A stretch of DNA of 55,461 nt from Pseudomonadota bacterium (GCA_018241265.1 JAFEEF010000015.1:395-55855); one strand, 5' to 3'. Shown: positions 42,700 to 51,343, numbered from the stretch's first letter. The notes: generated from the letters alone by a model not told the origin. Numbers and translations are program-made.

Positions 42700-43801
42700 G
42701 GCGCGCTCCGAGGCGCACCGCCTCGCGCTCGGTGCGCAACGCCCGGCCCGAAGCCCGGTCGAACAGGCTGATCGCACGCGCATCGAACGCCAGGCCGACA
42801 TGATCGCCGCGCCGCACCGGCGTCTGCACCGCGACCTTGGCGCGCAATGTCGTGCCCGCGGCCGTCGACAGCGTCACGATCCGGCTCGTACCGAGGTACT
42901 CGGTGCCGAGCACTTCGGCGCGCAGCCGCGAGCCGTCGTCGAGCCGCACGTGCTCGGGTCGCACGCCGCACCAGAGCGCCCGCTCGGAGATGTCTTCCTG
43001 CAGCGTCGGCACATCGACCGCGATGCCGGCGACCCGCACGCTGCGCGTGCCGGCCGGCAGCGCCGCATCGAACGGCAGGAAGTTCATCGCCGGCGAGCCG
43101 ATGAAGTCGGCGACGAACACGCTGGCCGGGCGCTCGTAGACCTCCTGCGGCGCGCCGAGCTGCTCGATGACGCCCTGGTTCATCACCGCGATCGTGTCGG
43201 CCATCGCCATCGCCTCGAGCTGGTCGTGGGTCACGTAGACGGTCGTCGCATGCAGCCGGTCGTGCAGCGCGCGCAGCTCGCCGCACATCAGCTCGCGGAA
43301 CTCGGAGTCGAGCGCGCCGAGCGGCTCGTCCATCATGAAGGCGAGCGGCTGGCGCACGATCGCGCGGCCGAGCGCGACGCGCTGCCGATCGCCGGCCGAG
43401 AGGCCCGAGACCGGCTGGTCGAGCAGCTCGGTGATGCGCAGGGTGCGCGCGGCATCCGCCACGCGCCGCTCGATCTCGGCCTTGGCCATGCCCTGCGAGA
43501 CCAGCGGGAAGGCGATGTTGCGCCGCACGTTCATGTGCGGATAGAGCGCGAACAGCTGGAACACGAACGCGATGTCGCGCGCCGAGGCACGCTTGAAGGT
43601 GACGTCCTCGCCGCCGAGGAAGATCCGGCCCGACGTCGGCAGCTCGAGGCCGGCGATCATGCGCAAGGTCGTCGTCTTGCCGCAGCCCGAGGGTCCGAGC
43701 AGGCAGAAGAAGTCGCCGTCCTTCACGGTGAAGGTCGACTCCTGCACCGCGGTGAAGTCGGCGAAGGCCTTGTGGAGTTGCTCGACGCGGATCTCGGCCA
43801 T
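42692..43801 (-). CDS. Carbohydrate/polyol ABC transporter ATP-binding protein (first ATPase)
   Basis: A 369-residue ATPase paralogous to the one downstream. Walker A is GPSGCGKTT. The signature is LSAGDRQR, in which the usual second Gly and Gln are changed. Walker B leads into FMMDEPLGALD, and the switch is VTHDQLEAM. A C-terminal TOBE domain follows. The altered signature loop suggests an asymmetric pair in which one composite ATP site may be less active. It follows the 66-aa membrane protein after an 84-bp gap filled by a GC-rich repeat, and overlaps the next ATPase gene by 8 bp. Confidence 0.9.
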   Translation of the reverse strand: MAEIRVEQLHKAFADFTAVQESTFTVKDGDFFCLLGPSGCGKTTTLRMIAGLELPTSGRIFLGGEDVTFKRASARDIAFVFQLFALYPHMNVRRNIAFPLVSQGMAKAEIERRVADAARTLRITELLDQPVSGLSAGDRQRVALGRAIVRQPLAFMMDEPLGALDSEFRELMCGELRALHDRLHATTVYVTHDQLEAMAMADTIAVMNQGVIEQLGAPQEVYERPASVFVADFIGSPAMNFLPFDAALPAGTRSVRVAGIAVDVPTLQEDISERALWCGVRPEHVRLDDGSRLRAEVLGTEYLGTSRIVTLSTAAGTTLRAKVAVQTPVRRGDHVGLAFDARAISLFDRASGRALRTEREAVRLGARHG

Positions 43802-43803
43802 GG

Positions 43804-43885
43804 TGCTAGGCCTCCCGCCGGGCCGTCCCAAGGGAGGCCTGCGCCCCCTCGGGAGGCAGGAGCGCAGCGACTTGGGGGCCGTCGT
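43804..43885. repeat. REP-like GC-rich palindromic element in the ABC operon
   Basis: This fills the only real gap in the transporter operon. It contains nested inverted repeats: GGCCTCCC / GGGAGGCC, and CCTCCCGAGGGGG-type arms next to CGCTGCGCTC. From memory, near-identical elements recur between genes of Comamonadaceae and relatives. In RNA it would fold strongly and could lower or protect ATPase expression relative to the permeases. Confidence 0.55.
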
Positions 43886-44086
43886 TCATTTCGGAAACTT
43901 GGATACCACCACAAACATCGCGGTGCCGGCCAGGGTCGTGACGAAGCTCCAGGTGTAGAGCGCCATCGCGAACGGCTGCAGCATCATCAGGATGCCGAGC
44001 GTGATGACGATGCAGGCCGTCATCTCCATCGGCCCGCGGCGCAGCCAGCGCGGCCAGCGGTTCGGCTTCGCTTCGGTGACGTCCAT
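43886..44086 (-). CDS. Small two-helix membrane protein in the ABC operon (66 aa)
   Basis: I do not recognise a named family. The protein starts MDVTEAKPNRWPRWLRRGPM and has two hydrophobic helices, about residues 21-40 (EMTACIVITLGILMMLQPFA) and 43-61 (LYTWSFVTTLAGTAMFVVV), ending SKFPK. The basic patch before the first helix predicts both ends in the cytoplasm. It starts two bases after the permease stop, so it is surely cotranslated. The glp glycerol importer has a DUF2160 small membrane protein in the same operon position, but this one lacks that family's sequence. A transporter accessory subunit is the likely role, by position. Confidence 0.7.
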   Translation of the reverse strand: MDVTEAKPNRWPRWLRRGPMEMTACIVITLGILMMLQPFAMALYTWSFVTTLAGTAMFVVVSKFPK

Positions 44087-44088
44087 CG

Positions 44089-45126
44089 CTACTTCCTCAC
44101 CGCGCCGAACGTGATCCCGCGCAGCAGGTGCTTGCGCAGCAGAATCGTGAACACGAGGATCGGCAGCAGGAACAAGGTCGTCCCGGCGGCCACCGCCGGC
44201 CAGTCCTGGCCGCCCTCGCCGATGATGATCGGAATGAACGGCGGCGCGGTCTGCGCCTCGCCCGACGTGAGCAGCACCGCGAACGCGTATTCGTTCCACG
44301 CGAAGATCAGGCAGAAGATCGCGGTCGCGACGATGCCGGTCGTGGCCTGCGGCAGCACGACCTTGCGGAACGCCTGCAGCCGCGTGTAGCCGTCGACCAT
44401 CGCGGCTTCCTCGTACTCGCGCGGTATCTCGTCGATGAAGCCCTTCAGCAGCCAGACCGCGAGCGACACGTTGACCGCGCTGTACAGGAGGATCATGCCG
44501 AGCCGCGTGTCCGACAGGCCGAGCTCGCGGTACATCAGGTAGATCGGGATCGCGACCGCGATCGGCGGCATCATGCGCGTCGACAGGATGAAGAACAGCA
44601 GATCGTCCTTGCCCGGCACCTTGAAGCGGCTGAACGTATAGGCCGCCATCACGCCGAGCCCGACCGACAGCGCCGTCGACCCGAACGCGATGATCAGCGA
44701 GTTGGCAAAGCGCGGTAGGTAGTTGGAGCGGCTCACGACCACCATGCTGTTGCGCCGCGCCGCACGTTCGCAGGCGTTGTCGGCCGGCGGCAGGCTCTTG
44801 ATGTACTCCTCGGTCTGGCGCGAGCGCGTCGTGAAGAGGTTGCAATAGCCTTCGATCGTCGGTTCGAACACGACCTTGGGCGGATAGCTGATCGAGTCGG
44901 GCGGACTCTTGATGCTGGTCAGGATGATCCAGGCCAGCGGCACGACCGTGACGAGCGCGTAGAGCACGACGACGGCCATCGCGATGCGCTTCGCGAGCGG
45001 CGTCGGCTCGACGACCGAGTGCGCGGTGCTGATGCCTTTCAGCGGGCCGAGCGCTGGGCCGCTCCCGAGCCGGCCCGCATCCCCTCGGGGGATCGGCCGC
45101 GGTACTCCGTGGTCGAGGGGTTCCAT
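44089..45126 (-). CDS. Carbohydrate/polyol ABC transporter permease (MalG-like)
   Basis: A 345-residue inner-membrane permease with six helices. The coupling loop is EYEEAAMVDGYTRLQAFRKV (EAA motif), followed by VLPQATTGIVATAIFCLIFAW-type sequence (VLPQATTGIVATAIFC). A periplasmic insertion (about 70-125) carries two cysteines. The first 34 residues (MEPLDHGVPRPIPRGDAGRL...) are unlike a permease start and coincide with a GC-rich repeat element in the DNA. A start at a later GTG or ATG near the first helix is possible, but the ATG at 45126 lies two bases after the other permease stop, which suits coupling. It is the MalG-type partner of the next gene. Confidence 0.85.
   Translation of the reverse strand: MEPLDHGVPRPIPRGDAGRLGSGPALGPLKGISTAHSVVEPTPLAKRIAMAVVVLYALVTVVPLAWIILTSIKSPPDSISYPPKVVFEPTIEGYCNLFTTRSRQTEEYIKSLPPADNACERAARRNSMVVVSRSNYLPRFANSLIIAFGSTALSVGLGVMAAYTFSRFKVPGKDDLLFFILSTRMMPPIAVAIPIYLMYRELGLSDTRLGMILLYSAVNVSLAVWLLKGFIDEIPREYEEAAMVDGYTRLQAFRKVVLPQATTGIVATAIFCLIFAWNEYAFAVLLTSGEAQTAPPFIPIIIGEGGQDWPAVAAGTTLFLLPILVFTILLRKHLLRGITFGAVRK
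45027..45123. repeat. GC-rich repeat-like element within the 5' end of the permease gene
   Basis: The DNA reads, on the minus strand, CCCCTCGACCACGGAGTACC, then GATCCCCCGAGGGGATGCGG, then GGCCGGCTCGGGAGCGGCC. It contains the inverted repeat ATCCCC-CGA-GGGGAT and a GGCCGGCT/AGCGGCC arm pair. It looks like an intergenic REP-type element that now codes for the permease's extra N-terminal residues. Repeat identity is inferred from recall and shape. Confidence 0.4.
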
Positions 45127-45128
45127 GT

Positions 45129-46082
45129 CTATCTGCTCTTCACCGCGTTGAGCGCCTTCACGTAGATGTTCGCGAGCCCGAACACCGCGACGAACAGGAT
45201 GATCGCGAGCGCCGACGAATAGCCGGTGCGCCACTTCTCGAACGCCTCGCGCTTCAGCGTGATCGAGACGACCTCGGTCGTCGAGCCCGGCCCGCCGTTG
45301 GTCAAGAGGTTCACGAGGTCGAACATCTTGAAGTTCTCGATGCCGCGGAACAGCACCGCGAGCATGATGAACGGCAGCACCATCGGCAGCGTGATGCTCC
45401 AGAACTGGCGCCACGCCGACGCGCGGTCGACCTCGGCGGCTTCGTAGATGTAGTCGGGGATGCTGCGCAGGCCGGCGAGGCAGATCAGCATCACGTAGGG
45501 CGTCCACATCCAGGTGTCGACCAGCACGATAGCCCACGGCGCGAGCTTCACCGAACCGAGCATCTCGAAGCTCGACGGCGGGATGCCGGTGAAGAACGAC
45601 ACGACGTAGTTGAAGAGGCCGATCTGCGGCTGGTAGATGAAGGCCCAGAAGTTCCCGACCACCGCCGGCGACAGCATCATCGGGATCAGGATCACCGTGG
45701 TCCAGAAGCCGTGGCCGCGGAACTTGCGGTCGATCAGGTAGGCGAGCGAGAAGCCGACCAGCGTCTGCAGCGTGATGGTCCAGAACAGGAAATGGGCCGT
45801 CGCCTGCATCGGTCCCCAGACGTCGGGGTCGGTGAGGATGGAGGCGTAGTTGTCGATGCCGACGTTGACGATCTCGGCATTCGGCCGGTTCGCGCGGAAG
45901 TTGGTGAACGACAGCCGCACCGTCCAGATCAACGGAAAGATGTTGATCGCGAGCAGCAGCAGCATCGTCGGCGCGATGAAAAGCCAGGCCACCGCGCGGT
46001 CCGACAGGCCGCGCACGCGGCGCGCCAGCGGCGCAGGCGTCGCGCGGGCGGCGCGTTCGGCGAGGGTCGAGGTCGAGTTCAT
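45129..46082 (-). CDS. Carbohydrate/polyol ABC transporter permease (MalF-like)
   Basis: A 317-residue inner-membrane permease with six helices, starting WLFIAPTMLLLLAINIFPL near residue 32. The EAA coupling loop reads YIYEAAEVDRASAWRQFWSI. GLRSIPDYIYEA and VLFRGIENFKMFDLVNLLTN are typical of UgpA/GlpP-type sugar permeases. NGGPGSTTEVVSI follows, as in the family. The ATG at 46082 is chosen; the frame extends upstream into the SBP gap with no family-like sequence, and no ribosome site is clear. It starts 50 bp after the binding-protein stop and ends two bases before the second permease. Confidence 0.9.
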   Translation of the reverse strand: MNSTSTLAERAARATPAPLARRVRGLSDRAVAWLFIAPTMLLLLAINIFPLIWTVRLSFTNFRANRPNAEIVNVGIDNYASILTDPDVWGPMQATAHFLFWTITLQTLVGFSLAYLIDRKFRGHGFWTTVILIPMMLSPAVVGNFWAFIYQPQIGLFNYVVSFFTGIPPSSFEMLGSVKLAPWAIVLVDTWMWTPYVMLICLAGLRSIPDYIYEAAEVDRASAWRQFWSITLPMVLPFIMLAVLFRGIENFKMFDLVNLLTNGGPGSTTEVVSITLKREAFEKWRTGYSSALAIILFVAVFGLANIYVKALNAVKSR

Positions 46083-46132
46083 GGTTCGATGCGATGGGCC
46101 GGCCTCGCGGCGAGACCGGCCCGGTTGCACCA

Positions 46133-47479
46133 CTATTTCAGCTTCCCGTCCTCCTTGAACACCTTCTTCCAGTCCGCCAGCAGCCCGTCGAGCGCTTCCT
46201 TCGCCGTGCCCTTGTCGGCGACGACGTAGTCATGCACGCGCTTCTGCTCGGCCAGCAGCAGTTGCGCATAGCTCGGCTCGGCCCAGAAGTCGACCACCTG
46301 GTCCATCGCGGTCAGGAACTCGCCGGCGAACGGCGCGCTCGCCTTGAAGCCGGCATCCTGCAGCACCGCCTTGTGGCACGAGTAGCCGCCGAGCGCCCAC
46401 CACTTCTTCTGCACGTCGGGCGACGCGAACCACTTGATGTAGGCGAGCGCCTCGTCGCGGTTCGGCGAGTACGACACCACCGAGATGCCCTGCCCGCCGA
46501 GCTGCGAGCCCTTGCCCTTCGGGCCGGCCGGGTTGACGAAGAAGCCGATCTTGTCGCCGCCGACGTTCGGGTCCTTGTAGAGGCCCGGGAAGAAGGCGAA
46601 CCAGTTCATCATCATCGCGACCTGACCCGACTTGAACGCGTCCAGGCCTTCGCCCATGTACGAGTTGGTGAGGCCCGGCGGCGTGCAGCACTTGTAGAGC
46701 GCCTTGTAGAACTCCAGCCCCTTGATCGCGTCGGCCCCGTTGACGTAGCCGTCCATCGCATACGGCTTCTTCGGGTCCTGGTACTTGAAGCCGTAGGGAT
46801 AGAGCACGTTGCTCACGCCCATCGTGATGCCTTCGGAGCCGCGCTCGGTGAAGAGGTAGGTGCCGTAGACCTTCTTGCCGTCGATCGTGCGGGTGAAGAA
46901 CTCGGCGACCTGCTTGAACTCGTCCCAGGTGGCCGGCGGCGCGAGCTCGCGGTTGTACTTCTTCTTGAACTCGTCACGCAGCTCGGGCCGCGCGAACCAG
47001 TCCTTGCGGTAGGTCCAGCCGAGCGCATCGCCCATCGCCGGCAGCGCCCAGTAGTTCGGCGTGCCCTTCGGCCACTCCGAATAGCCGAGCACCGTGGCCG
47101 GCATGAAGTCCGACATCTTGATGCCTTCCTTGGCGAAGAAGTCGTTGAGCTTCACGTAGTGGCCGCTCTCGGCCGAGCCGCCGATCCACTGGCTGTCGCC
47201 GATGATCACGTCGCACAGCTTGCCCTTGGAGTTGAGCTCGTTGAGCATGCGGTCGGCGAAGTTCGGCCACGGCACGAACTCGAACTTCATGTTGATCTTG
47301 GTCTTCGCGGTGAAGTCCTTCGAGAGCTCGACGAGCGCGTTGGCCGGATCCCAGGCGGCCCAGCACAACGTGATCGTCTTGCCCTGCGCATGCGCCGCGC
47401 CGCCGGCCAGGCCCAGGGTACCGGCGAGCGTGATCGCCGCCAGGCGCGGAAGCATCTTCAGCAATCTGTTCATGCCCAT
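46133..47479 (-). CDS. ABC transporter solute-binding protein (family 1, sugar/polyol)
   Basis: A 448-residue periplasmic binding protein. The signal peptide (MGMNRLLKMLPRLAAITLAG..., cut after AHAQ near residue 31) is not a lipoprotein type. The mature fold fits family 1: KTITLCWAAWDPANALVELS, a WPNFADRML segment, VIIGDSQWIGG, and NWFAFFPGLYKDP. It would capture the substrate and deliver it to the two permeases. AAGGAG lies nine bases before the ATG at 47479, preferred over the ATG at 47473. It is shorter than rhizobial glycerol-binding GlpV, so the substrate may differ. It follows the LacI gene by 52 bp and should be the most strongly expressed gene of the operon. Confidence 0.9.
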   Translation of the reverse strand: MGMNRLLKMLPRLAAITLAGTLGLAGGAAHAQGKTITLCWAAWDPANALVELSKDFTAKTKINMKFEFVPWPNFADRMLNELNSKGKLCDVIIGDSQWIGGSAESGHYVKLNDFFAKEGIKMSDFMPATVLGYSEWPKGTPNYWALPAMGDALGWTYRKDWFARPELRDEFKKKYNRELAPPATWDEFKQVAEFFTRTIDGKKVYGTYLFTERGSEGITMGVSNVLYPYGFKYQDPKKPYAMDGYVNGADAIKGLEFYKALYKCCTPPGLTNSYMGEGLDAFKSGQVAMMMNWFAFFPGLYKDPNVGGDKIGFFVNPAGPKGKGSQLGGQGISVVSYSPNRDEALAYIKWFASPDVQKKWWALGGYSCHKAVLQDAGFKASAPFAGEFLTAMDQVVDFWAEPSYAQLLLAEQKRVHDYVVADKGTAKEALDGLLADWKKVFKEDGKLK

Positions 47480-47531
47480 GTCGGTCGTCTCCTTCTAGCG
47501 TCTCGAGTGGTGACACACATCCGACTGCCGC

Positions 47532-48557
47532 TCAGTGAAGGTTTTCGGCGGTCAGGATCTCGATGCGCGGCTGCACCACGTTGAGGGCGCCGCGGACGTT
47601 TTCGCACAAGGCTCGCAGGACGCGCGCTGCGGTCAGCACGCAGTAGTGGATGTCCTGGTGCAGCACGTAGGAGAGCGCATCGCTCGCGAGCAACGAGCGG
47701 TGCGCGTCGGTGAAGTCGTGGGCGATCGCGCCAACCGCGAGGCCGGCATCGCCCAGCGCCGCGGCGACGCCGAGGCTGCCCGAGCCGACGTTGTAGATGC
47801 CGGCGACGCGGCCCGCATCGATGCCGTCGCGGAGATACCCGCGCAACGCCGCGCGTGCGCCGTCGTCGTCGGACGGCAGGTCGGGCGTGCGCTGCAGGCG
47901 CAACCCCGATGACCGCTCCTCCAGCACCTGGGCGAAGCCGATGCGGCGCTCGATCTCGGCAGACAGGCGCGTGGCCTGCGACGACAGCAGCAGGGTGTCG
48001 CGACCGGATCCGGCCGCGGCCATGCGGCCGAGCAGCAGGCCGGCGGTGCGGCCGGCGGCGCGGTTGTCCGCACCGACGAACGCGGCCCGCATCGAGCCGG
48101 CGACGTCGGAGAACAGCGTGACGACGTGGACGCCGGCACGTACCAGTTCGTTGATCGCCAGCTTGACGGGCGGCAGGTCGGGCGCGAGCAGCGCGATGCC
48201 TTCGCAGTCGCCGACCTCGGCGAGCCCGGCAGCGAACGCGGCCGGATCGCCCGCGTCGATGCGATGCGTCACCTCGGTGATGTGCTGGTGGCGGAAATCG
48301 CCCGCGGCTTGCGCGATCTGCCGCTCGACGAGTTCGAAGAACGGCGTCGATTCCGCCGGCAGCACGAACGCGAATCGCACGTTGGCGCCACGCCGCGGCC
48401 GGCCCGGCATCGGCGGCGCGCCGAGGTCGGCGACGACCTGCATCACGCGCTGTACCGTCTCGGCATTCACGCCCGGGCGCCTGTTCAGCACCCGGTCGAC
48501 CGTGGCGGTGCCGACCCCGGCCTGGCGGGCGATGTCGGCGATGGTGACGGAGGGCAT
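47532..48557 (-). CDS. LacI family transcriptional regulator
   Basis: A 341-residue repressor-type protein. The N-terminal HTH is TIADIARQAGVGTATVDRVL (5-24) followed by NRRPGVNAETVQRVMQ and a hinge segment. The effector domain (about 60-335) has the periplasmic-binding fold with FAFVLPAESTPFFE and VGADNRAAGRTAGLLLGR. It ends with KXEIL-type PRIEILTAENLH. It is encoded immediately upstream of the binding-protein gene (52 bp) on the same strand, so it probably senses the transported substrate or its phosphate and controls the whole operon, including itself. AT-rich inverted repeats just before its start are candidate operators. Confidence 0.9.
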   Translation of the reverse strand: MPSVTIADIARQAGVGTATVDRVLNRRPGVNAETVQRVMQVVADLGAPPMPGRPRRGANVRFAFVLPAESTPFFELVERQIAQAAGDFRHQHITEVTHRIDAGDPAAFAAGLAEVGDCEGIALLAPDLPPVKLAINELVRAGVHVVTLFSDVAGSMRAAFVGADNRAAGRTAGLLLGRMAAAGSGRDTLLLSSQATRLSAEIERRIGFAQVLEERSSGLRLQRTPDLPSDDDGARAALRGYLRDGIDAGRVAGIYNVGSGSLGVAAALGDAGLAVGAIAHDFTDAHRSLLASDALSYVLHQDIHYCVLTAARVLRALCENVRGALNVVQPRIEILTAENLH

Positions 48558-48574
48558 GGTGGCGCGATTGATGT

Positions 48575-48625
48575 TTCTTCAGCGTAGATCCATCAATAAA
48601 TAAATCAATCAGGGTTTGATGGGAT
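48575..48625 (-). promoter_or_regulatory. AT-rich promoter/operator region of the LacI-ABC operon
   Basis: Upstream of lacI lies an AT-rich stretch unlike the surrounding sequence. CCATCAA (48590-48596) and TTGATGG (48616-48622) are exact inverse complements 19 bases apart, and TGATT/TTATT units repeat between them. It is a natural place for the promoter and for regulator binding; no exact -35/-10 pair is assigned. Confidence 0.4.
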
Positions 48626-48769
48626 ATGGCCATCCGGCGCCGTGCGCCGGCCGTGATCGCGTCGACGGCGCTGTGGCGGTGCCGCCGCACCGTCTTCTGG
48701 ATCGCACCCATCGCCGGCGCACTGCTGGGAGCCGCCGTCTACCGGGCGATCGGCGGCACGGATCGGTGA
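48626..48769 (+). pseudogene. Probable remnant of an aquaporin (C-terminal end)
   Basis: The frame starting at ATG 48626 gives 47 codons. Its second half (TVFWIAPIAGALLGAAVYRAIGG) closely resembles the last transmembrane segment of AqpZ/GlpF channels, whose C-termini read like LWLFWVAPIVGAILGALIYR. Only the last helix is present; no NPA motifs are found upstream in any frame, where the LacI promoter begins. It is therefore read as a truncated, non-functional copy. Start and expression are not implied. It lies between the LacI-ABC-dhaKL operon and the Lrp gene, so an old glycerol or water channel may once have belonged here. Confidence 0.5.
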
Positions 48770-48779
48770 ACGGGGCCGG

Positions 48780-49262
48780 TCAGACCGGCACGGCGGTCGT
48801 GTTCTTCACGCGGTCGAGCACGAAGCTGGTCTTGCAGTCCTGCACGCTCGGGTGGGCGAGCAGGGTGCCGTTGATGAAGCGCGAGTAGTGCGCCATGTCG
48901 GCGACGACGACGCGAAGCAGGTAGTCCATCTCGCCGGTCAGCGCGGCGCACTCGACCACCTCGGGCCAGGCCTGCACCGCGGCCCGGAACAGCTCCATCG
49001 GACTGCGCTTCTGCACGTCGGCGTGCTTCTCGAGGCGCACGTTCAGGTAGGCGGTCAGGCCGAGCCCGACCCGCTCGGGCTCGACCAGCGCGACGTAGCG
49101 CGCGATGACGCCCGCCTCTTCCAGCCGCTTGACGCGCCTGAGCGTCGCCGATGCGGACAGGCTGACCTGCCCGGCGAGGACGTCGTAGGTCATGCGACCA
49201 TCGGCCATCAGCGCGCGAAGGATGCGTCTATCGATCGTGTCGAGCTCGAATCCGCTGGGCAT
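48780..49262 (-). CDS. Lrp/AsnC family transcriptional regulator
   Basis: A 160-residue regulator. The HTH (about 8-60) contains LDTIDRRILRALMADGRMTY, then LAGQVSLSASATLRRVKRLE. The C-terminal RAM domain (about 70-150) has TGEMDYLLRVVVADMAHYS and GTLLAHPSVQDCKTSF, the ligand-binding strand and turn of Lrp proteins. It binds amino acids and assembles into octamers on DNA. It is divergent from hpd, with 136 bp between starts, so it very likely controls the hpd-pheC-phhA genes in response to phenylalanine or tyrosine. That role is inferred from position. The ATG at 49262 is chosen, since family-like sequence begins a few residues later. Confidence 0.92.
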   Translation of the reverse strand: MPSGFELDTIDRRILRALMADGRMTYDVLAGQVSLSASATLRRVKRLEEAGVIARYVALVEPERVGLGLTAYLNVRLEKHADVQKRSPMELFRAAVQAWPEVVECAALTGEMDYLLRVVVADMAHYSRFINGTLLAHPSVQDCKTSFVLDRVKNTTAVPV

Positions 49263-49398
49263 GCGCCGGATTCTGCATGTTTCCCGCGTCGGCTTGGGGT
49301 CGGGCGGCGCAACTTGCACGAAACCTGCGCGCGGATCAACCTACAGTTTCGCGACCGGTGCGGCAGCCCGCCGAACCCGCTGACAGGAGATCCGGACC
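49263..49398. promoter_or_regulatory. Lrp-hpd divergent control region with repeated GTTTC motifs
   Basis: CGAAAC (49319-49324) and GTTTCG (49346-49351) are inverse complements with 21 bases between. A further GTTTC lies at 49279-49283. The spacing of the marked units (about 41 and 27 bp) suits an oligomeric Lrp-type regulator. The hpd ribosome site AGGAG lies nine bases before its ATG. A sure -10/-35 is not identified. Confidence 0.35.
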
Positions 49399-50520
<1,122 letters not shown>

Positions 50521-50551
50521 ACGACCCCGCGACGACGAGGAGAACTGGACG

Positions 50552-51343
50552 ATGACGATCCGCAAGCTGGTCTCGGTCGCCGCGGCACTCGCGACGGCGT
50601 TCGGCGTGGGCATGGCACGCGCCGAAGGGGCACCTGCCGATTCGACCCTCGACAGCGTGATGAAGTCCGGCGTGCTGCGCGCCTGCACGCCGGGCGACTA
50701 CAAGCCGTTCAGCTTCCTGAAGCCGGACGGCAGCTACGAAGGCATCGACATCGAGTTGGCGCAGTCGCTCGCGACCGCGATCGGCGCGAAGCTCGAGCTG
50801 GTGAAGACGAGCTGGGCCAATCTGCTGCCCGACTTCGCGGCCGGCAAGTGCGACATCGGCATCGGCGGCATCTCGGTCACGACCGAGCGGCAGAAGCGCG
50901 TGTTCTTCAGCACCGCCTACATGGTGAACGGCAAGACGCCGCTGGTGCGCTGCGAGGACGTGAAGCGCTTTCAGACGATCGCCGACATCGACAAGGCCGG
51001 CGTGCGCGTGATCGCGAATCCGGGTGGCAGCAACGAGAAGTTCGCGCGCGCGAACTTCAAGACCGCGACCTTGACGATCCATGCCGACAACCTGACGATC
51101 TTCGACGAGATCGCCGCCAAGCGGGCGGACGTGTTCGTCACCGAGGCGGCCGAGGCGCTGACGCAGCAGAAGCTCCATCCCGGCCTGTGTGCCGTGAACC
51201 CGGATGCGCCGCTGCAGTACGGCGAGATGGCCTATCCATTGCCGCGTGGCGACGTCGCGATGAAGGCGTTCGTCGACCAGTGGCTGCACCTCGCCAAGGC
51301 GACCGGCGAATACCAGAAGACGGTGGACAAGTGGCTGCATTGA
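50552..51343 (+). CDS. pheC: Periplasmic cyclohexadienyl dehydratase (PheC-like) / amino-acid-binding-protein fold
   Basis: A 263-residue secreted protein with a signal peptide cut after ARA near residue 24. It has the SBP-type fold of periplasmic cyclohexadienyl (arogenate/prephenate) dehydratases: TPGDYKPFSFLKPDGSYEG, then SWANLLPDFAAGKCDI, then TERQKRVFFSTAYM, and NPGGSNEKFARANFK. The ends (LHPGLCAVNPDAP, VDQWLHLAKATGEYQ) also agree with Pseudomonas PheC as I recall it. It would turn prephenate into phenylpyruvate, or arogenate into phenylalanine, in the periplasm. A plain amino-acid-binding protein is the alternative. A GAGGAG ribosome site precedes the ATG. It sits between two catabolic genes and overlaps phhA by 13 bp. 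Confidence 0.8.
   Translation: MTIRKLVSVAAALATAFGVGMARAEGAPADSTLDSVMKSGVLRACTPGDYKPFSFLKPDGSYEGIDIELAQSLATAIGAKLELVKTSWANLLPDFAAGKCDIGIGGISVTTERQKRVFFSTAYMVNGKTPLVRCEDVKRFQTIADIDKAGVRVIANPGGSNEKFARANFKTATLTIHADNLTIFDEIAAKRADVFVTEAAEALTQQKLHPGLCAVNPDAPLQYGEMAYPLPRGDVAMKAFVDQWLHLAKATGEYQKTVDKWLH

Noticed and set aside
48616-48888. 90-codon plus-strand frame crossing the end of the Lrp gene
   Set aside because: No similarity seen, and it overlaps coding sequence. The shorter frame at 48626 fits an aquaporin relic better.
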